56,394 bases of DNA from Sphingomonadaceae bacterium (GCA_020630295.1 JAHDBR010000002.1:29045-85438), one strand, 5' to 3'. Counted from the stretch's first letter, positions 6,451-16,310 are shown. Program-made: numbers and translations. Notes: generated from the letters alone by a model not told the origin.

Positions 6451-9054
6451 TCAGAACTTGAACCGTACGAAACCGCCATAACGGCGTGGTGGGCTTGGGT
6501 ATCCGGACACACTGCCCGCCTGTGCCACACTATCGAATACAGTCGTAATGAACTGATCATTGAGGAGGTTACGTACGTAAGCGCCGACCTCAAAACCATT
6601 CTCCATTTTGAAGGTCATCGATCCGTTTACCAGATTCACTTCGCGGTTGAAGATTTCGGTATTACCCAAAGCCGCGTTGAAAGTTGGCAGGCCGTTATTG
6701 ATCGGCGTGTTGCTTTCATGGTTGTAATCAATCCGGGTGACCAACTGGTTGCCGCTCAATCCGAATTCATGCGTGTAGGTTGCAGAAGTCGAAATGGCGA
6801 TTTCAGGGATACCAGCTGGCTGCACGCCCGATAGATCACCCAGAACACTGCCCGGGAAATCATCGAACAATGGATCAAGAACGGTTGTCGCAAACGTGAA
6901 TACCAGACCATCAGTCGGTACGATCGTCGCATCGAATTCTAGACCCTTGACCGACTGTTGACCGGCGTTCTGCAAAGCAAAACCGGTGCCGGTGAACGCC
7001 AGGCTTTGGAAACCTTCAATCGTTTGGTCGAACAAAGCGAGGTTAAAGCCGAAGCCTTCCCACTGGCCTTTCACACCGATTTCATAAACCGTTGCTTCTT
7101 CAGGACCTGCGAAACGCGAACCGCTGCTCAAGTTCGGAACTGCCAGACCCGCATCGGTAATCGGCGAAGATGGTGCAGCGAAAGAAGAACCGCCAGGGCC
7201 GGCAACAAAGTCTGCCGATGAAGGGCGGCTGTCACGCGACAGGTTCACAGAACTGGCTTTGAAGCCCGTTGCGTAACTTGCGTATACATTCACTTCCGGA
7301 GACACGCTGTAAGAGGCGCGCAGCAGATAGGTGAACTTGTCATCACGTGTCCGGCCATCTTCAACCGCATTCGGAATAGTCAGGAATGGTGGTTGGAACT
7401 GGAAGCCTTGAAGCGGCAGCAATGTGTTCACATTAGGATTGGTCGCCGCAGCAAGCAGAGCCGCTTGGTTCGCAGCTGGCAATGCTTGGAATTGATCCCG
7501 GGTGGTGATCGTTCCGCCGGATGCAAGAGTGATAAATGCGTCAACCAGATTCACCTGACCAAGTGGATCAGGGCTCAATTGTGAAAGTGCAAAGTCCTTC
7601 TTATCGTCGGTGTAGTTGAAACCACCAGTCAGCACGAAGCCGTCAAACGGTTCGAAATCAACAGTACCGAAGATCGAATAAGACGTGTTGTCCATCGCGA
7701 ACGTTTCTTGCGACAGCAACGGAGTACGGAAAATCGTTTCCTGACCAAGGCCAAGAGCAGCTTCTACGCCGTTGAACACACTTGGCTGACCAGTCAGAAT
7801 ATCGACAGGGTTACCGCCTGCGAGCAATTCGAACACGTCACGGATCTGGCTGCCGTTTTGAATGGCGCTGTCCTGAGTGATCGATTCGTCGAAGTAATAA
7901 CCGCCAAGCAGGAAGTTGATCGGTCCGTCAAAATCGGATGTAACGCGGAATTCCTGAGTGAATGTCTTCACCGCCTGATCGCGTGTTTCAGTTGCGATGT
8001 CTGCGCTGGTGTAATCAATGTCCGACAGGAAGAAGTTCTTCAGTTCACGATATGATGTGATCGAAGTGAATGAAAGCGCGCCAACATCCAGATCTGCCTG
8101 GATCGAACCGCCGTAATTGTCGACTTCATTGGTTGGAACGAAGTTAAGGAAAGCGTCGTAGCTAAAGCGATTGGTATCGAGCTGGCCGCCAACGGCGTTG
8201 ATCGCGCCTGTGACCGGGCCGGAGACCAAAGTCGTAACCTGACAGCAAACCTCGTCAATCTTCGAATAGTCACCAATTGCACGGATTTTGAAATTGTTCG
8301 ATGGCTCGAACAACAATTGCGCGCGCGCAGCCCAGCGATTGCGGTTATTCTGCTCCTCGTTGAGGTTCACGATGGTGGCGTAACCGTCACGCTTATTGTA
8401 ACTACCATCAAGCGAGAAAGCGATAGTATCGGTCAGCGGACCAGTAATATCGCCCTTAATCAGCATGTCGTTGAAATTACCGTATCCTGCCTCGACAGAA
8501 CCGCCAAACTCGAATTGCGGCTCACGCGTGACAACAGAGATAACACCGGCAGATGCGTTCTTACCGAACAGGGTCGATTGCGGTCCGTTCAGAACCTCGA
8601 TCCGCTGAACATTTGGAAGATCGGACAGAGCCGCAGCAGAGCGCGAACGGAAAACGCCGTCGATAAAGACGCCAACCGAAGGCTCGATGCCAAAGTTGTT
8701 ATCGCCGTTACCAAAACCGCGAATAATAAAGGTTGAAGCGGACGATGTTTGCAGCTGGCTAACACGAAGCGACGGAGTGACCGTTTGCAGATCGAGAACA
8801 TCGCGAATTTGCGCATTCTCGAGTGTTTCGCCAGATGTTACAGAAACAGAAATTGGTGTTTCCTGAAGCGTTGTCTCACGCTTGGAAGCTGTAACAACGA
8901 TAATACCGTCATCGAAAGAACCATCATCACCGGCAACTTCGTCGTCCGCGTCCTGCGCCATTGCGCCTGCGGGCAAACCAAGACCGACTGCAGCGACACC
9001 GGCATAAAGTGCCGCGCGAGAAAACGCGCCGCGATTAAAAGCAGTGAATTTCAT
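6451..9054 (-). CDS. TonB-dependent outer-membrane receptor
   Basis: This 867-residue outer-membrane receptor imports a ligand using energy from TonB-ExbBD. The ATG at 9054 is chosen because a signal peptide starts there (cleavage near AGAMAQDADD) and AGAGG lies upstream; the frame is open further back. A TonB box-like stretch IIVVTASKRE follows, then a plug domain (TPISVSVTSGETLENAQI; VEVLNGPQSTLFGKNAS-like segment) and a 22-strand barrel ending in the aromatic FVRFKF. The ligand cannot be read from sequence: no siderophore synthesis, heme or sugar genes are next to it. Such receptors are very numerous in sphingomonads. A strong terminator follows the gene. Confidence 0.93.
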   Translation of the reverse strand: MKFTAFNRGAFSRAALYAGVAAVGLGLPAGAMAQDADDEVAGDDGSFDDGIIVVTASKRETTLQETPISVSVTSGETLENAQIRDVLDLQTVTPSLRVSQLQTSSASTFIIRGFGNGDNNFGIEPSVGVFIDGVFRSRSAAALSDLPNVQRIEVLNGPQSTLFGKNASAGVISVVTREPQFEFGGSVEAGYGNFNDMLIKGDITGPLTDTIAFSLDGSYNKRDGYATIVNLNEEQNNRNRWAARAQLLFEPSNNFKIRAIGDYSKIDEVCCQVTTLVSGPVTGAINAVGGQLDTNRFSYDAFLNFVPTNEVDNYGGSIQADLDVGALSFTSITSYRELKNFFLSDIDYTSADIATETRDQAVKTFTQEFRVTSDFDGPINFLLGGYYFDESITQDSAIQNGSQIRDVFELLAGGNPVDILTGQPSVFNGVEAALGLGQETIFRTPLLSQETFAMDNTSYSIFGTVDFEPFDGFVLTGGFNYTDDKKDFALSQLSPDPLGQVNLVDAFITLASGGTITTRDQFQALPAANQAALLAAATNPNVNTLLPLQGFQFQPPFLTIPNAVEDGRTRDDKFTYLLRASYSVSPEVNVYASYATGFKASSVNLSRDSRPSSADFVAGPGGSSFAAPSSPITDAGLAVPNLSSGSRFAGPEEATVYEIGVKGQWEGFGFNLALFDQTIEGFQSLAFTGTGFALQNAGQQSVKGLEFDATIVPTDGLVFTFATTVLDPLFDDFPGSVLGDLSGVQPAGIPEIAISTSATYTHEFGLSGNQLVTRIDYNHESNTPINNGLPTFNAALGNTEIFNREVNLVNGSMTFKMENGFEVGAYVRNLLNDQFITTVFDSVAQAGSVSGYPSPPRRYGGFVRFKF

Positions 9055-9314
9055 GAATTTGTCATCCTCTTCCACGTGGACAATTGAACTGCCCATCTGT
9101 GCTTTTTGCATAGGTATGCGGGATGAACCACTCAAGTAAAAACCGCGCAACCACTAGGGATTGCGGCATTTGTGGCCAGAATGTAACAGTGCCGTTACGG
9201 AAACCTAAGGCGGGCGATTGCGCTCAGAAGGCTTGCCCTGACAGCGCCTCTCGGCTAGGGCGCGCGCCATATTGCACTGCACAATGATCAGCGCATCAAA
9301 CGAAAGCAAAAAAA

Positions 9315-11147
9315 ATGTCCGCTAACCAGCGTAACGTAGCGATTATCGCTCACGTCGACCACGGCAAAACCACGCTTGTGGATCAACTATTCCGTCAGTC
9401 CGGGACGTTCCGGGAAAACCAGCGCGTGGAAGAACGTGCGATGGATTCCAACGACCTGGAAAAAGAGCGCGGTATTACCATTCTCGCCAAATGTACGTCC
9501 GTTGAATATGGCGAAGGCGAAGAGACCCGCCGGATCAATATCGTCGACACACCGGGCCACGCCGATTTCGGCGCTGAGGTCGAACGTATTCTGAGCATGG
9601 TCGACGGCGTTATCCTGCTGGTCGACAGCGCCGAAGGCGCGATGCCGCAAACCAAATTCGTGACCGGCAAGGCTCTGGCTCTTGGCTTGAAGCCGATTGT
9701 GGTGGTCAACAAGATTGACCGTCCAGACCAACGCGCTGTCGAGGTTCTGGATGAAGTTTTCGATCTGTTTGTGTCGCTTGATGCCAATGACGAACAGCTT
9801 GATTTCCCTGTACTGTATGCATCAGGCCGTGACGGCTACGCCAGCGAAGATCCCGATGCACGCGAAGGCACGCTGGACCCGCTGTTCAAGAAGATTGTCG
9901 AGCATGTTCCCGCACCGGGCTTGGATGCTGACGGAAAGTTCACCTTCCTCGCAACTTTGCTCGACCGTGACAATTTCATGGGCCGTATCCTGACAGGCCG
10001 TGTCCAGTCGGGCGTCGTCAATATCAACGATCCCATCCATGCGATTGATATGGACGGCAATGTTGTCGAGTCTGGCCGGGCAACAAAGATCCTTGCATTC
10101 AACGGATTGGACCGGGTTCCGGTGGAGACTGCCAAAGCCGGGGACATCATCGCGATTGCCGGTCTTGAGAAAGCCACGGTTTCCAACACGATCTGTGATC
10201 CATCGGTTTCCGAGCCGATCGAAGCGCAACCGATTGACCCGCCAACTCTGGCTATGCGTTTCTCTGTGAATGACAGCCCCCTTGCCGGCCGCGAAGGCAG
10301 CAAGGTTACCAGCCGGATGATCCGTGACCGACTGGCGCGCGAAGCCGAAAGCAACGTGGCCATCCGCATCACCGAATCTGACGACAAGGACAGTTTCGAA
10401 GTCGCAGGTCGCGGTGAATTGCAGCTTGGCGTTCTGATCGAGACCATGCGCCGTGAAGGGTTCGAGCTTGGCATCAGCCGTCCGAAAGTTCTGTTCCGTG
10501 AGGAAAACGGTCAGCGCATGGAGCCTTATGAGCAAGTCGTGATCGATGTGGATGACGAGCACTCCGGCACTGTGGTTGAGAAAATGCAGCGCCGTAAAGC
10601 CGACCTTACCGAAATGCGCCCGTCTGGCATCGGCAAGACCCGCATTACCTTCTCCGCCCCCTCGCGCGGACTGATCGGTTACCACGGTGAGTTTCTGTCA
10701 GACACACGCGGCACAGGGATCATGAACCGTCTGTTCGAAAAATATGACGTTTACAAAGGCCCCATCGAAGGCCGGCAGAACGGCGTTCTTATCTCCAACT
10801 GTTCAGGCGAAGCTGCGGCCTATGCACTGAATATGCTGGAAGAGCGCGGCGAATTGTTCATCAGCGGCGGCGCGAAGATTTATGAGGGCATCATCATTGG
10901 CGAAAATGCCAAGCCTGACGATCTTGAAGTCAACCCGATGAAATCGAAGCAGCTCACCAACTTCCGCTCAAGTGGTAAGGATGACGCAATCCGCCTCACC
11001 ACACCGCGCAAGATGAGCCTGGAGCAGGCAATTGCTTATATTGACGATGACGAGATGGTGGAAGTCACCCCGGAAAACATCCGTCTGCGCAAAAGCATGC
11101 TCGATCCGCATGAGCGCAAGAAAGCCAAACGCAAAATGGAAGCCTGA
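9315..11147 (+). CDS. typA: Ribosome-associated GTPase TypA/BipA
   Basis: TypA/BipA is a translational GTPase related to EF-G that helps ribosome assembly under cold and other stress. The 610-residue length is typical. The G motifs are AHVDHGKTT (about residues 12-20), DTPGHADF and NKIDRP, and the C-terminal half has the family motif [17 protein letters not shown]. The leader before ATG is A-rich (GCAAAAAAA) and has no good Shine-Dalgarno match, which is unusual for a well-expressed gene and may suit translation under stress. The gene is monocistronic, with a divergent receptor gene 260 bases upstream and a strong terminator downstream. Confidence 0.97.
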   Translation: MSANQRNVAIIAHVDHGKTTLVDQLFRQSGTFRENQRVEERAMDSNDLEKERGITILAKCTSVEYGEGEETRRINIVDTPGHADFGAEVERILSMVDGVILLVDSAEGAMPQTKFVTGKALALGLKPIVVVNKIDRPDQRAVEVLDEVFDLFVSLDANDEQLDFPVLYASGRDGYASEDPDAREGTLDPLFKKIVEHVPAPGLDADGKFTFLATLLDRDNFMGRILTGRVQSGVVNINDPIHAIDMDGNVVESGRATKILAFNGLDRVPVETAKAGDIIAIAGLEKATVSNTICDPSVSEPIEAQPIDPPTLAMRFSVNDSPLAGREGSKVTSRMIRDRLAREAESNVAIRITESDDKDSFEVAGRGELQLGVLIETMRREGFELGISRPKVLFREENGQRMEPYEQVVIDVDDEHSGTVVEKMQRRKADLTEMRPSGIGKTRITFSAPSRGLIGYHGEFLSDTRGTGIMNRLFEKYDVYKGPIEGRQNGVLISNCSGEAAAYALNMLEERGELFISGGAKIYEGIIIGENAKPDDLEVNPMKSKQLTNFRSSGKDDAIRLTTPRKMSLEQAIAYIDDDEMVEVTPENIRLRKSMLDPHERKKAKRKMEA

Positions 11148-11169
11148 TAAGCTTTCGGCACAAAATTGT

Positions 11170-11205
11170 AGGCCCCGCCCTGATCTCAGGTGCGGGGCCT
11201 TTTTC
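11170..11205 (+). terminator. Rho-independent terminator of typA
   Basis: AGGCCCCGC and GCGGGGCCT form a nine-pair GC-rich stem around a loop of about 12 bases, followed by TTTTTC. It lies 23 bases after the typA stop. Because the SDR gene converges from the right it may also stop minus-strand transcripts, though the T run on that side is weaker. Confidence 0.92.
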
Positions 11206-11233
11206 ATTCTGAGGCTGCCTGATTGTCGTTATG

Positions 11234-12010
11234 TCAGCCGAAAAAGTTTGGCTGACCGTTGCTGGCGCTCACACCGCCGTCCACGGGCAGGTTCACGCCG
11301 GTCACAAATACCGCATCATCGGATGCAAGAAACGCCGTCGGCCCCGCAATTTCCTCGGGCTCGGCAGCGCGGCCCAGCGGCATCCGGTTGGCGATAGCTT
11401 TCATGGCCCGCTCATCTCCTGTAATTGCGCCTGTCATGTCCGACTTGGTCAAAGACGGACAGATGCAGTTCACCCTTACGCCCTGCCCGCTCAATTCCAG
11501 CGCCATCGACCTGGTCAAATTGACAACGGCGCCCTTCGAAGCGTTGTAAATTGGCATTCCCCAATCACCGCCCAAACCGGAAACGCTGGCGATATTGACC
11601 ACATTGCCTTTGGATTTAAGCAGTTCGGGCACCGCCGCCCGGCTGAGGTAGAGAACGCCCTTTACATTAATGTCAATCACCGCGTCGATATCGTCGTCGC
11701 TGACATCTGCGATGCGGCCCATTCGGGCGACACCGGCATTATTCACCAAGACATCCAGTGCACCGAATTTTGCAACCGTCTTGCTGACAATCTCCTCGGC
11801 AAATTCAGGCTTCGATACGTCTCCAGCAACAATCAGCGTGCGGTCGGCGTCGAGGTCTTTCGCGACTTCCTCGCAGTCCGCCTGATTGCGCGAATTCAGC
11901 ACAATATTGGCCCCTTCGCTGGCGAAGCGGCGGGCAATACCCTCGCCGATGCCGTTGGATGATCCTGTTACAATTACCGTCTTGCCTGTGAAACGCTGGC
12001 CTTGCGACAT
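11234..12010 (-). CDS. Short-chain dehydrogenase/reductase
   Basis: This 258-residue enzyme is a classical SDR that uses NAD(P). It has the cofactor motif TGSSNGIGEGIA (residues about 14-25), NNAGVARMG, the catalytic Ser in NIASVSGLGG, and the active YNASKGAVVN with Tyr and Lys. The C-terminal FVTGVNLPVDGG is also typical. Sequence alone does not show the substrate; the type resembles 3-oxoacyl-ACP reductase and glucose dehydrogenase relatives. An AAGGA ribosome-binding site precedes the ATG. It diverges from putP across 107 bases and converges with typA. Confidence 0.9.
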   Translation of the reverse strand: MSQGQRFTGKTVIVTGSSNGIGEGIARRFASEGANIVLNSRNQADCEEVAKDLDADRTLIVAGDVSKPEFAEEIVSKTVAKFGALDVLVNNAGVARMGRIADVSDDDIDAVIDINVKGVLYLSRAAVPELLKSKGNVVNIASVSGLGGDWGMPIYNASKGAVVNLTRSMALELSGQGVRVNCICPSLTKSDMTGAITGDERAMKAIANRMPLGRAAEPEEIAGPTAFLASDDAVFVTGVNLPVDGGVSASNGQPNFFG

Positions 12011-12117
12011 AGAGAAATCCTTTCGTTACGTTATTGACCTCCTAACGCGTCAGCAATGAAAACGGTCCAAAAGACCCATGGTGGCCAGCATGCCGCAGGC
12101 TTGTTAAAGCGCGTGAC

Positions 12118-13587
12118 ATGGAGACAGGGACCTACATTTCGCTCGCCGCATATTTCGTGCTGATGATTGCCATCGGACTGTATGCATGGCGCAAATCCAC
12201 TTCTGACAGCGCAGGCTATCTTTTGGCAGGGCGCAATTTGCATCCTGCCGTCGCAGCGCTTTCTGCGGGTGCGAGCGATATGTCCGGCTGGCTGCTGCTG
12301 GGCCTGCCCGGGGCGCTTTATGCCAGCGGGCTGGTCGAGGCGTGGATTGGCATCGGCCTGTTTGCCGGTGCTCTGGTCAATTGGTGGGTAGTTGCCCCGC
12401 GTCTGCGCCAGCAAACCGAAGCGCTGGGCAATGCGCTGACGATCCCGCAATTTCTGGCCAATAAATTTCCTGACAAGGCGGTGGCTCTGCGGGTGACTGC
12501 GGCAGTCATCATTGTGGCTTTCTTTGCGGTCTATACGGCAGCGGGTCTGGTGGGCGGCGGGAAACTGTTTGAAACCAGCTTCAGCGGACTGTTCAGCAGT
12601 GCGGGAATGTCCGACTATATGACGGGCATATGGATTACCGCAGGCGTGGTCCTCGCCTATACAATGGTCGGCGGTTTTCTGGCCGTGAGCCTGACAGATT
12701 TCGTGCAAGGCTGCATAATGGTTGTCGCGCTGATCTTAATGCCGGTTGTGGTATTGACCACTGGCACCGATCTGGGCGCCGCCGCAGAGGCCGCGCGGGC
12801 AGCAGGCAATCCCGACTATCTAAGCCTGTTTACCGGGCTGAGTGTAATTGGTTTTCTCAGCGCGGTTACTTGGGGGCTGGGATATTTCGGCCAGCCGCAT
12901 ATCATCGTCAGGTTTATGGCGGTCCGCTCGGTTCCCGATGTGCGGATTGCCCGTAATATTGCTATGAGCTGGATGGGCATTGCGCTGATTGGCGCAGTTG
13001 GCGTCGGCATCGCAGGCCGCGCTTATGCAGAGGCGAACGGCGTTACGGTGGAGGACCCGGAAACGATCTTCATCATTTTGGCGAACCTGCTGTTCCACCC
13101 GTTGATCACCGGTTTCTTGCTGGCCGCATTGCTGGCGGCAATCATGAGCACGATCAGTTCGCAATTGCTGGTCGCATCATCGTCTCTGACAGAAGATTTC
13201 TACCGCTTGTTTCTGCGCAAAGAGGCAAGCGAACGCGAGACGGTGACTGTAGGCCGGATTTGCGTACTTTTGGTCGCTCTGCTTGCAATTGCCATCGCCA
13301 GCGATCCGGACAGTCAGGTTTTGGGCCTGGTATCGAACGCCTGGGCCGGTTTCGGCGCGGCCTTCGGACCGCTCATCATCCTGTCGCTGACGTGGAACAA
13401 GATGACCGGATCGGGCGCGGTTGCCGGGCTGGTTACAGGTGCAGCTGTAGTTATCGGCTGGATCGCGCTTGGATGGAACGGCAGCTTTATGGGCGGCGAC
13501 GGGGTCTATGAAATCATTCCGGGCTTTATCGCTGCATGGCTGGCGATCTTTGTAGTCAGCAATTTGACGCAACCGATGGAGAGCTGA
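12118..13587 (+). CDS. putP: Sodium/proline symporter
   Basis: PutP belongs to the sodium:solute symporter family and takes up proline with sodium. The 489-residue protein has about 13 membrane helices, and the PutP signature ALSAGASDMSGWLLLGLPGA spans residues about 44-63. FGQPHIIVRFMA and SSQLLVASSSLTEDFY are further conserved segments, with the sodium-site serines in the latter. A proline dehydrogenase gene (putA) is not nearby, so the role may be uptake of proline as nutrient or osmoprotectant. The VOC gene follows after three bases and may be co-transcribed. Confidence 0.93.
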   Translation: METGTYISLAAYFVLMIAIGLYAWRKSTSDSAGYLLAGRNLHPAVAALSAGASDMSGWLLLGLPGALYASGLVEAWIGIGLFAGALVNWWVVAPRLRQQTEALGNALTIPQFLANKFPDKAVALRVTAAVIIVAFFAVYTAAGLVGGGKLFETSFSGLFSSAGMSDYMTGIWITAGVVLAYTMVGGFLAVSLTDFVQGCIMVVALILMPVVVLTTGTDLGAAAEAARAAGNPDYLSLFTGLSVIGFLSAVTWGLGYFGQPHIIVRFMAVRSVPDVRIARNIAMSWMGIALIGAVGVGIAGRAYAEANGVTVEDPETIFIILANLLFHPLITGFLLAALLAAIMSTISSQLLVASSSLTEDFYRLFLRKEASERETVTVGRICVLLVALLAIAIASDPDSQVLGLVSNAWAGFGAAFGPLIILSLTWNKMTGSGAVAGLVTGAAVVIGWIALGWNGSFMGGDGVYEIIPGFIAAWLAIFVVSNLTQPMES

Positions 13588-13590
13588 ACA

Positions 13591-13962
13591 ATGGCGAAAA
13601 TTACTGGTCTCGGCGGTATCTTTTACGTGGTCCAAGACCCTGCTGCCACGCGCGAATGGTACCGCGACAAGCTGGGCATTGATGGCGAATATGGCCCCCA
13701 AATGAACTGGTCGGAAGAAACCGGGGACCAGCCCTATTCGCTCATCAGTCACTTCAAAGATGACAGCTATATGAAACCGGGCACAGGCGGTTTCATGATC
13801 AATCTGCGGGTTGATGATCTGGACGGTTTTGTCGAGCTGCTCAAATCTCGCAATGTGGAGGTGCTAGACAGCGTCGATGAAGGCTATGGCAAATTTGCAT
13901 GGATACTTGACCCGAACGGGATCAAGATCGAGCTGTGGCAGCAGATAGACCCGCCTGAGTAA
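13591..13962 (+). CDS. VOC (glyoxalase/dioxygenase-fold) family protein
   Basis: This 123-residue protein has two beta-alpha-beta-beta-beta modules of the vicinal oxygen chelate fold. Residues 8-30 (FYVVQDPAATREWYRDKLGI) form the first module, and KFAWILDPNGIKIELWQ near the end carries the usual metal-ligand Glu. The first-module His is not evident, so it may be a binding protein or a lyase with a different metal site. It starts three bases after putP, which suggests co-transcription but gives no clear functional link. Substrate unknown. Confidence 0.85.
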   Translation: MAKITGLGGIFYVVQDPAATREWYRDKLGIDGEYGPQMNWSEETGDQPYSLISHFKDDSYMKPGTGGFMINLRVDDLDGFVELLKSRNVEVLDSVDEGYGKFAWILDPNGIKIELWQQIDPPE

Positions 13963-14031
13963 CCCGAATAATCTGGCCAGTGCCAAACCGGTTAGGCTTA
14001 GATTAAGCGCGACCTGCGAAAAACGTCTATT

Positions 14032-14691
14032 ATGCGCACCTTACCTGTAATCGCTGTCCTCTCGCTGGCGCTTGCCGGATGCAATATATTGCCGGACGCG
14101 AAGGACCAGCAGCCGCGCCAGACGTCCAATCCATCCATAGCGCCCAGCGCCGCCGGGCGGCAATGTCTGGCAGAGTTTGGAAAAACGGGCGCACGATTCA
14201 CGGCATTGCCGGATAAATATTATAGCCAGTCCTGCTCCGCCCTTAACGCAGTATCAGTCGCCTCGCTTAAAGGTGATCAATCCAGCTTTGCATTGACTAA
14301 TCTCGGCCCTGTCACCTGCCCTACTGCAAACAGGTTTTCAGCTTGGGCCAGATATGGCGTAGACAGAGCTGCCCGTCAGATACTTGGCAGCCCGCTGGCG
14401 AAGATTGAGACAATGGGCAGTTATGCCTGCCGCAATATTGCCGGGTCTAACAAACGCTCGGCCCATTCACGTGCAGAGGCGATCGATATAGCCGGCTTTG
14501 TGCTGGCCGACGGGCGGAGGATAAGCGTGCGGAATGATTGGAACGGGGGAACGCGCCAAGAGCGGGAGTTTCTGCGCATAGTTCACAGAAGCGCCTGCAA
14601 GCGGTTTGGCACGGTTCTGGGTCCGGAATATAATGCGGCGCACGAGGACCATTTCCACCTCGAAAAGGGTAATGGCAGCTTCTGCCGTTAG
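14032..14691 (+). CDS. Extensin-like lipoprotein, probable cell-wall metallopeptidase fold
   Basis: The 219-residue protein starts with a lipoprotein signal (LSLALAGC, Cys at about residue 17) and then has the extensin-like C-terminal domain common in alphaproteobacteria. The domain includes LGPVTCPTANRFSAWARYGV, AHSRAEAIDIAGF and HEDHFHLEKG. The His and Asp spacing resembles the zinc site of M15-type D-Ala-D-Ala peptidases, so cutting of peptidoglycan cross-links is a fair inference, not proven. Cysteine pairs suggest disulfides in the periplasm. Its stop overlaps that of the convergent LuxR gene by four bases (TTAG). Confidence 0.86.
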   Translation: MRTLPVIAVLSLALAGCNILPDAKDQQPRQTSNPSIAPSAAGRQCLAEFGKTGARFTALPDKYYSQSCSALNAVSVASLKGDQSSFALTNLGPVTCPTANRFSAWARYGVDRAARQILGSPLAKIETMGSYACRNIAGSNKRSAHSRAEAIDIAGFVLADGRRISVRNDWNGGTRQEREFLRIVHRSACKRFGTVLGPEYNAAHEDHFHLEKGNGSFCR

Positions 14692-15329
14692 CCAGCGGCC
14701 TCTGCCTGCTGCGTTTCCATACGGGTATCCAGCTGCGCCTCTATCCGCAAACGCACCGCCTCTGCCGCGTGACTGGCGTGCAGTTTTGACATCATGTTTG
14801 CCCGATGGATTTCCACCGTACGCGGGCTGATATCCAGTTCTCTCGCAATCGCTTTATTGCTGTGTCCGCGGGTCAGCCAGTCGAGCACCTCGCGCTCTCT
14901 TTTGGACAATTTTGAGATTTTCCCGCGCGCATCGATGACTTTCCGGCGCGCAGCCCCAAAGGCATCCGCCTCGCTGGCGACCAAAGCGATCGTGTCATCA
15001 AGTTTTTCATGCGAGATTGGCAGACGAAGATAGTCCAGTGCACCGGCGCGCATGGCGCTCACGACTTGGCCGGGGCGCGGGTCTTCATCCATCGCGATCA
15101 CAGGCAACCATATTCCCAGATCCGCCATACGTGTCATCAGAAGTTCTATATTGCGCCCCTCCAATCCGTCACGTACGACAAGTATTCCGCCAGAAAGCGG
15201 TCTGAGCGATAGTTCGCCCAGATCGGCGTATACTTCAGCATGATGCCCAAGGTCGAAGGCGAGACTGGATAATTGGGCCCGGATACGAGTTTTCGGTTCG
15301 ACGAAATGAATTGTGATTTGGTTTTTCAT
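14688..15329 (-). CDS. LuxR/FixJ-type regulator with a degenerate receiver
   Basis: The 213-residue protein has an N-terminal receiver-like domain (about 1-120) and a clear LuxR helix-turn-helix (about 138-200, LSKREREVLDWLTRGHSNK and SPRTVEIHRANMMSKL). In an ungapped alignment to FixJ the phosphorylated Asp becomes Val51, the acidic pair near the start becomes VEP, and the conserved Lys becomes Leu103 (LRLPIS). It therefore should not be switched by phosphate and probably acts as an atypical or constitutive regulator. The ATG at 15329 is chosen over an upstream frame extension. Repeated TACG(T/C)A boxes lie just upstream, which suggests self-regulation. It follows the Anbu operon on the same strand. 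Confidence 0.87.
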   Translation of the reverse strand: MKNQITIHFVEPKTRIRAQLSSLAFDLGHHAEVYADLGELSLRPLSGGILVVRDGLEGRNIELLMTRMADLGIWLPVIAMDEDPRPGQVVSAMRAGALDYLRLPISHEKLDDTIALVASEADAFGAARRKVIDARGKISKLSKREREVLDWLTRGHSNKAIARELDISPRTVEIHRANMMSKLHASHAAEAVRLRIEAQLDTRMETQQAEAAG

Positions 15330-15347
15330 TCTCACAATGTGACGTAC

Positions 15348-15420
15348 TACGCATGATTGCGCATTACGTAACACTACCAATACCGAGAGAATTACTTGTA
15401 TATGTACGTATAGTTACGCA
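15348..15420. promoter_or_regulatory. Cluster of four TACG(T/C)A boxes before the LuxR-type gene
   Basis: Boxes lie at 15348-15353 (TACGCA), 15364-15371 (perfect palindrome TTACGTAA), 15405-15410 (TACGTA) and 15414-15420 (TTACGCA). They fall 19 to 91 bases upstream of the regulator ATG in an AT-rich stretch. LuxR/FixJ-type helix-turn-helix proteins often bind short palindromes of this sort, so the boxes could be operators for the regulator itself. Confidence 0.5.
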
Positions 15421-15499
15421 GTCCTATACGGAGAAAACATACATCCATATCGGATCTATCAGGGTTAAATACTGCTAACCTTGAACCAATTTCGGTGCG

Positions 15500-16243
15500 T
15501 TAGTCCTGCTCGAAGCTGTAATCAGGCAGCGAATGAAACGCGGATTTCAGCGCATCGCCCCAACTTGAGGAGATTGACTGAAAATATGCGTCGCTTTGCG
15601 AAATTCGCCGTTCATGTGTCGGCTCGAATGCATCGCGGCCAATCACCATCAAATCGAGCGGCAGACCCACTGACAGATTAGCCTTCAGGGTTGAATCAAA
15701 AGAAACCATCAACAGCTTTACGGCATCCTCAAAACTCATTCCGCGGTCATAGCCCCGCAGGATGATAGGCCGCCCGTATTTCGTTTCGCCTATCTGGAAA
15801 AACGGCGTGTCATAGCTTGCTTCGATGAAGTTACCTTCCGGATAAATCATGAACAGCCGCGGCTCCATTCCGTCAATCTGCCCCGCAAGGATGATCGACG
15901 CGGTAAATCGGCCCTTGCCGCGAACGCCGTTATTCTCCTGCGTTTCGCGGATGGTTTCGCGCAGCAGCTTGCCAATTTCAGAAGCGATCTGAAACATAGT
16001 GGGTGACTTCAGCAAAGAATTGCTGCGGTCTTCCGGAGCCTTGGCCCGTTCTTCCAATTGGCTGATAACCGCCTGCGTCGTGGCCAGATTGCCCGCAGTC
16101 ATTACTGAAATAATCCGTTCGCCCGGAACGCGCCACGTGAACATTTTGCTGAATACCGAAATGTTGTCGACGCCGGAATTCGTCCGTGTGTCGCTCATCA
16201 TGACCAGGCCTTTATCGACCACCATTCCCACACAATATGTCAT
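15500..16243 (-). CDS. Anbu proteasome-homologue protease
   Basis: Anbu (ancestral beta subunit) is an Ntn-hydrolase related to HslV and proteasome beta subunits. The 247-residue protein starts MTYCVGMVV, so removal of Met would leave Thr2 as the nucleophile. SDTRTNSG is a conserved early motif of the family and GKGRFTASIILAGQ lies mid-protein. No unfoldase partner is encoded nearby. The three genes upstream on the same strand (transglutaminase-like, alpha-E, ATP-grasp) are the usual Anbu partners and have been proposed to make and process a peptide-like product. The biological substrate is unknown. Confidence 0.92.
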   Translation of the reverse strand: MTYCVGMVVDKGLVMMSDTRTNSGVDNISVFSKMFTWRVPGERIISVMTAGNLATTQAVISQLEERAKAPEDRSNSLLKSPTMFQIASEIGKLLRETIRETQENNGVRGKGRFTASIILAGQIDGMEPRLFMIYPEGNFIEASYDTPFFQIGETKYGRPIILRGYDRGMSFEDAVKLLMVSFDSTLKANLSVGLPLDLMVIGRDAFEPTHERRISQSDAYFQSISSSWGDALKSAFHSLPDYSFEQD

Positions 16244-16310
16244 AGTCTAATTTCCTAGAGATTCGCTGTAAGCCGCACCATGCCTTGCGCAGGCAATTGC
16301 GACGTTAAAC

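Noticed and set aside
9822-10685. 287-codon open frame opposite typA
   Set aside because: It lies opposite a certain gene and shows no domain or ribosome-binding site.
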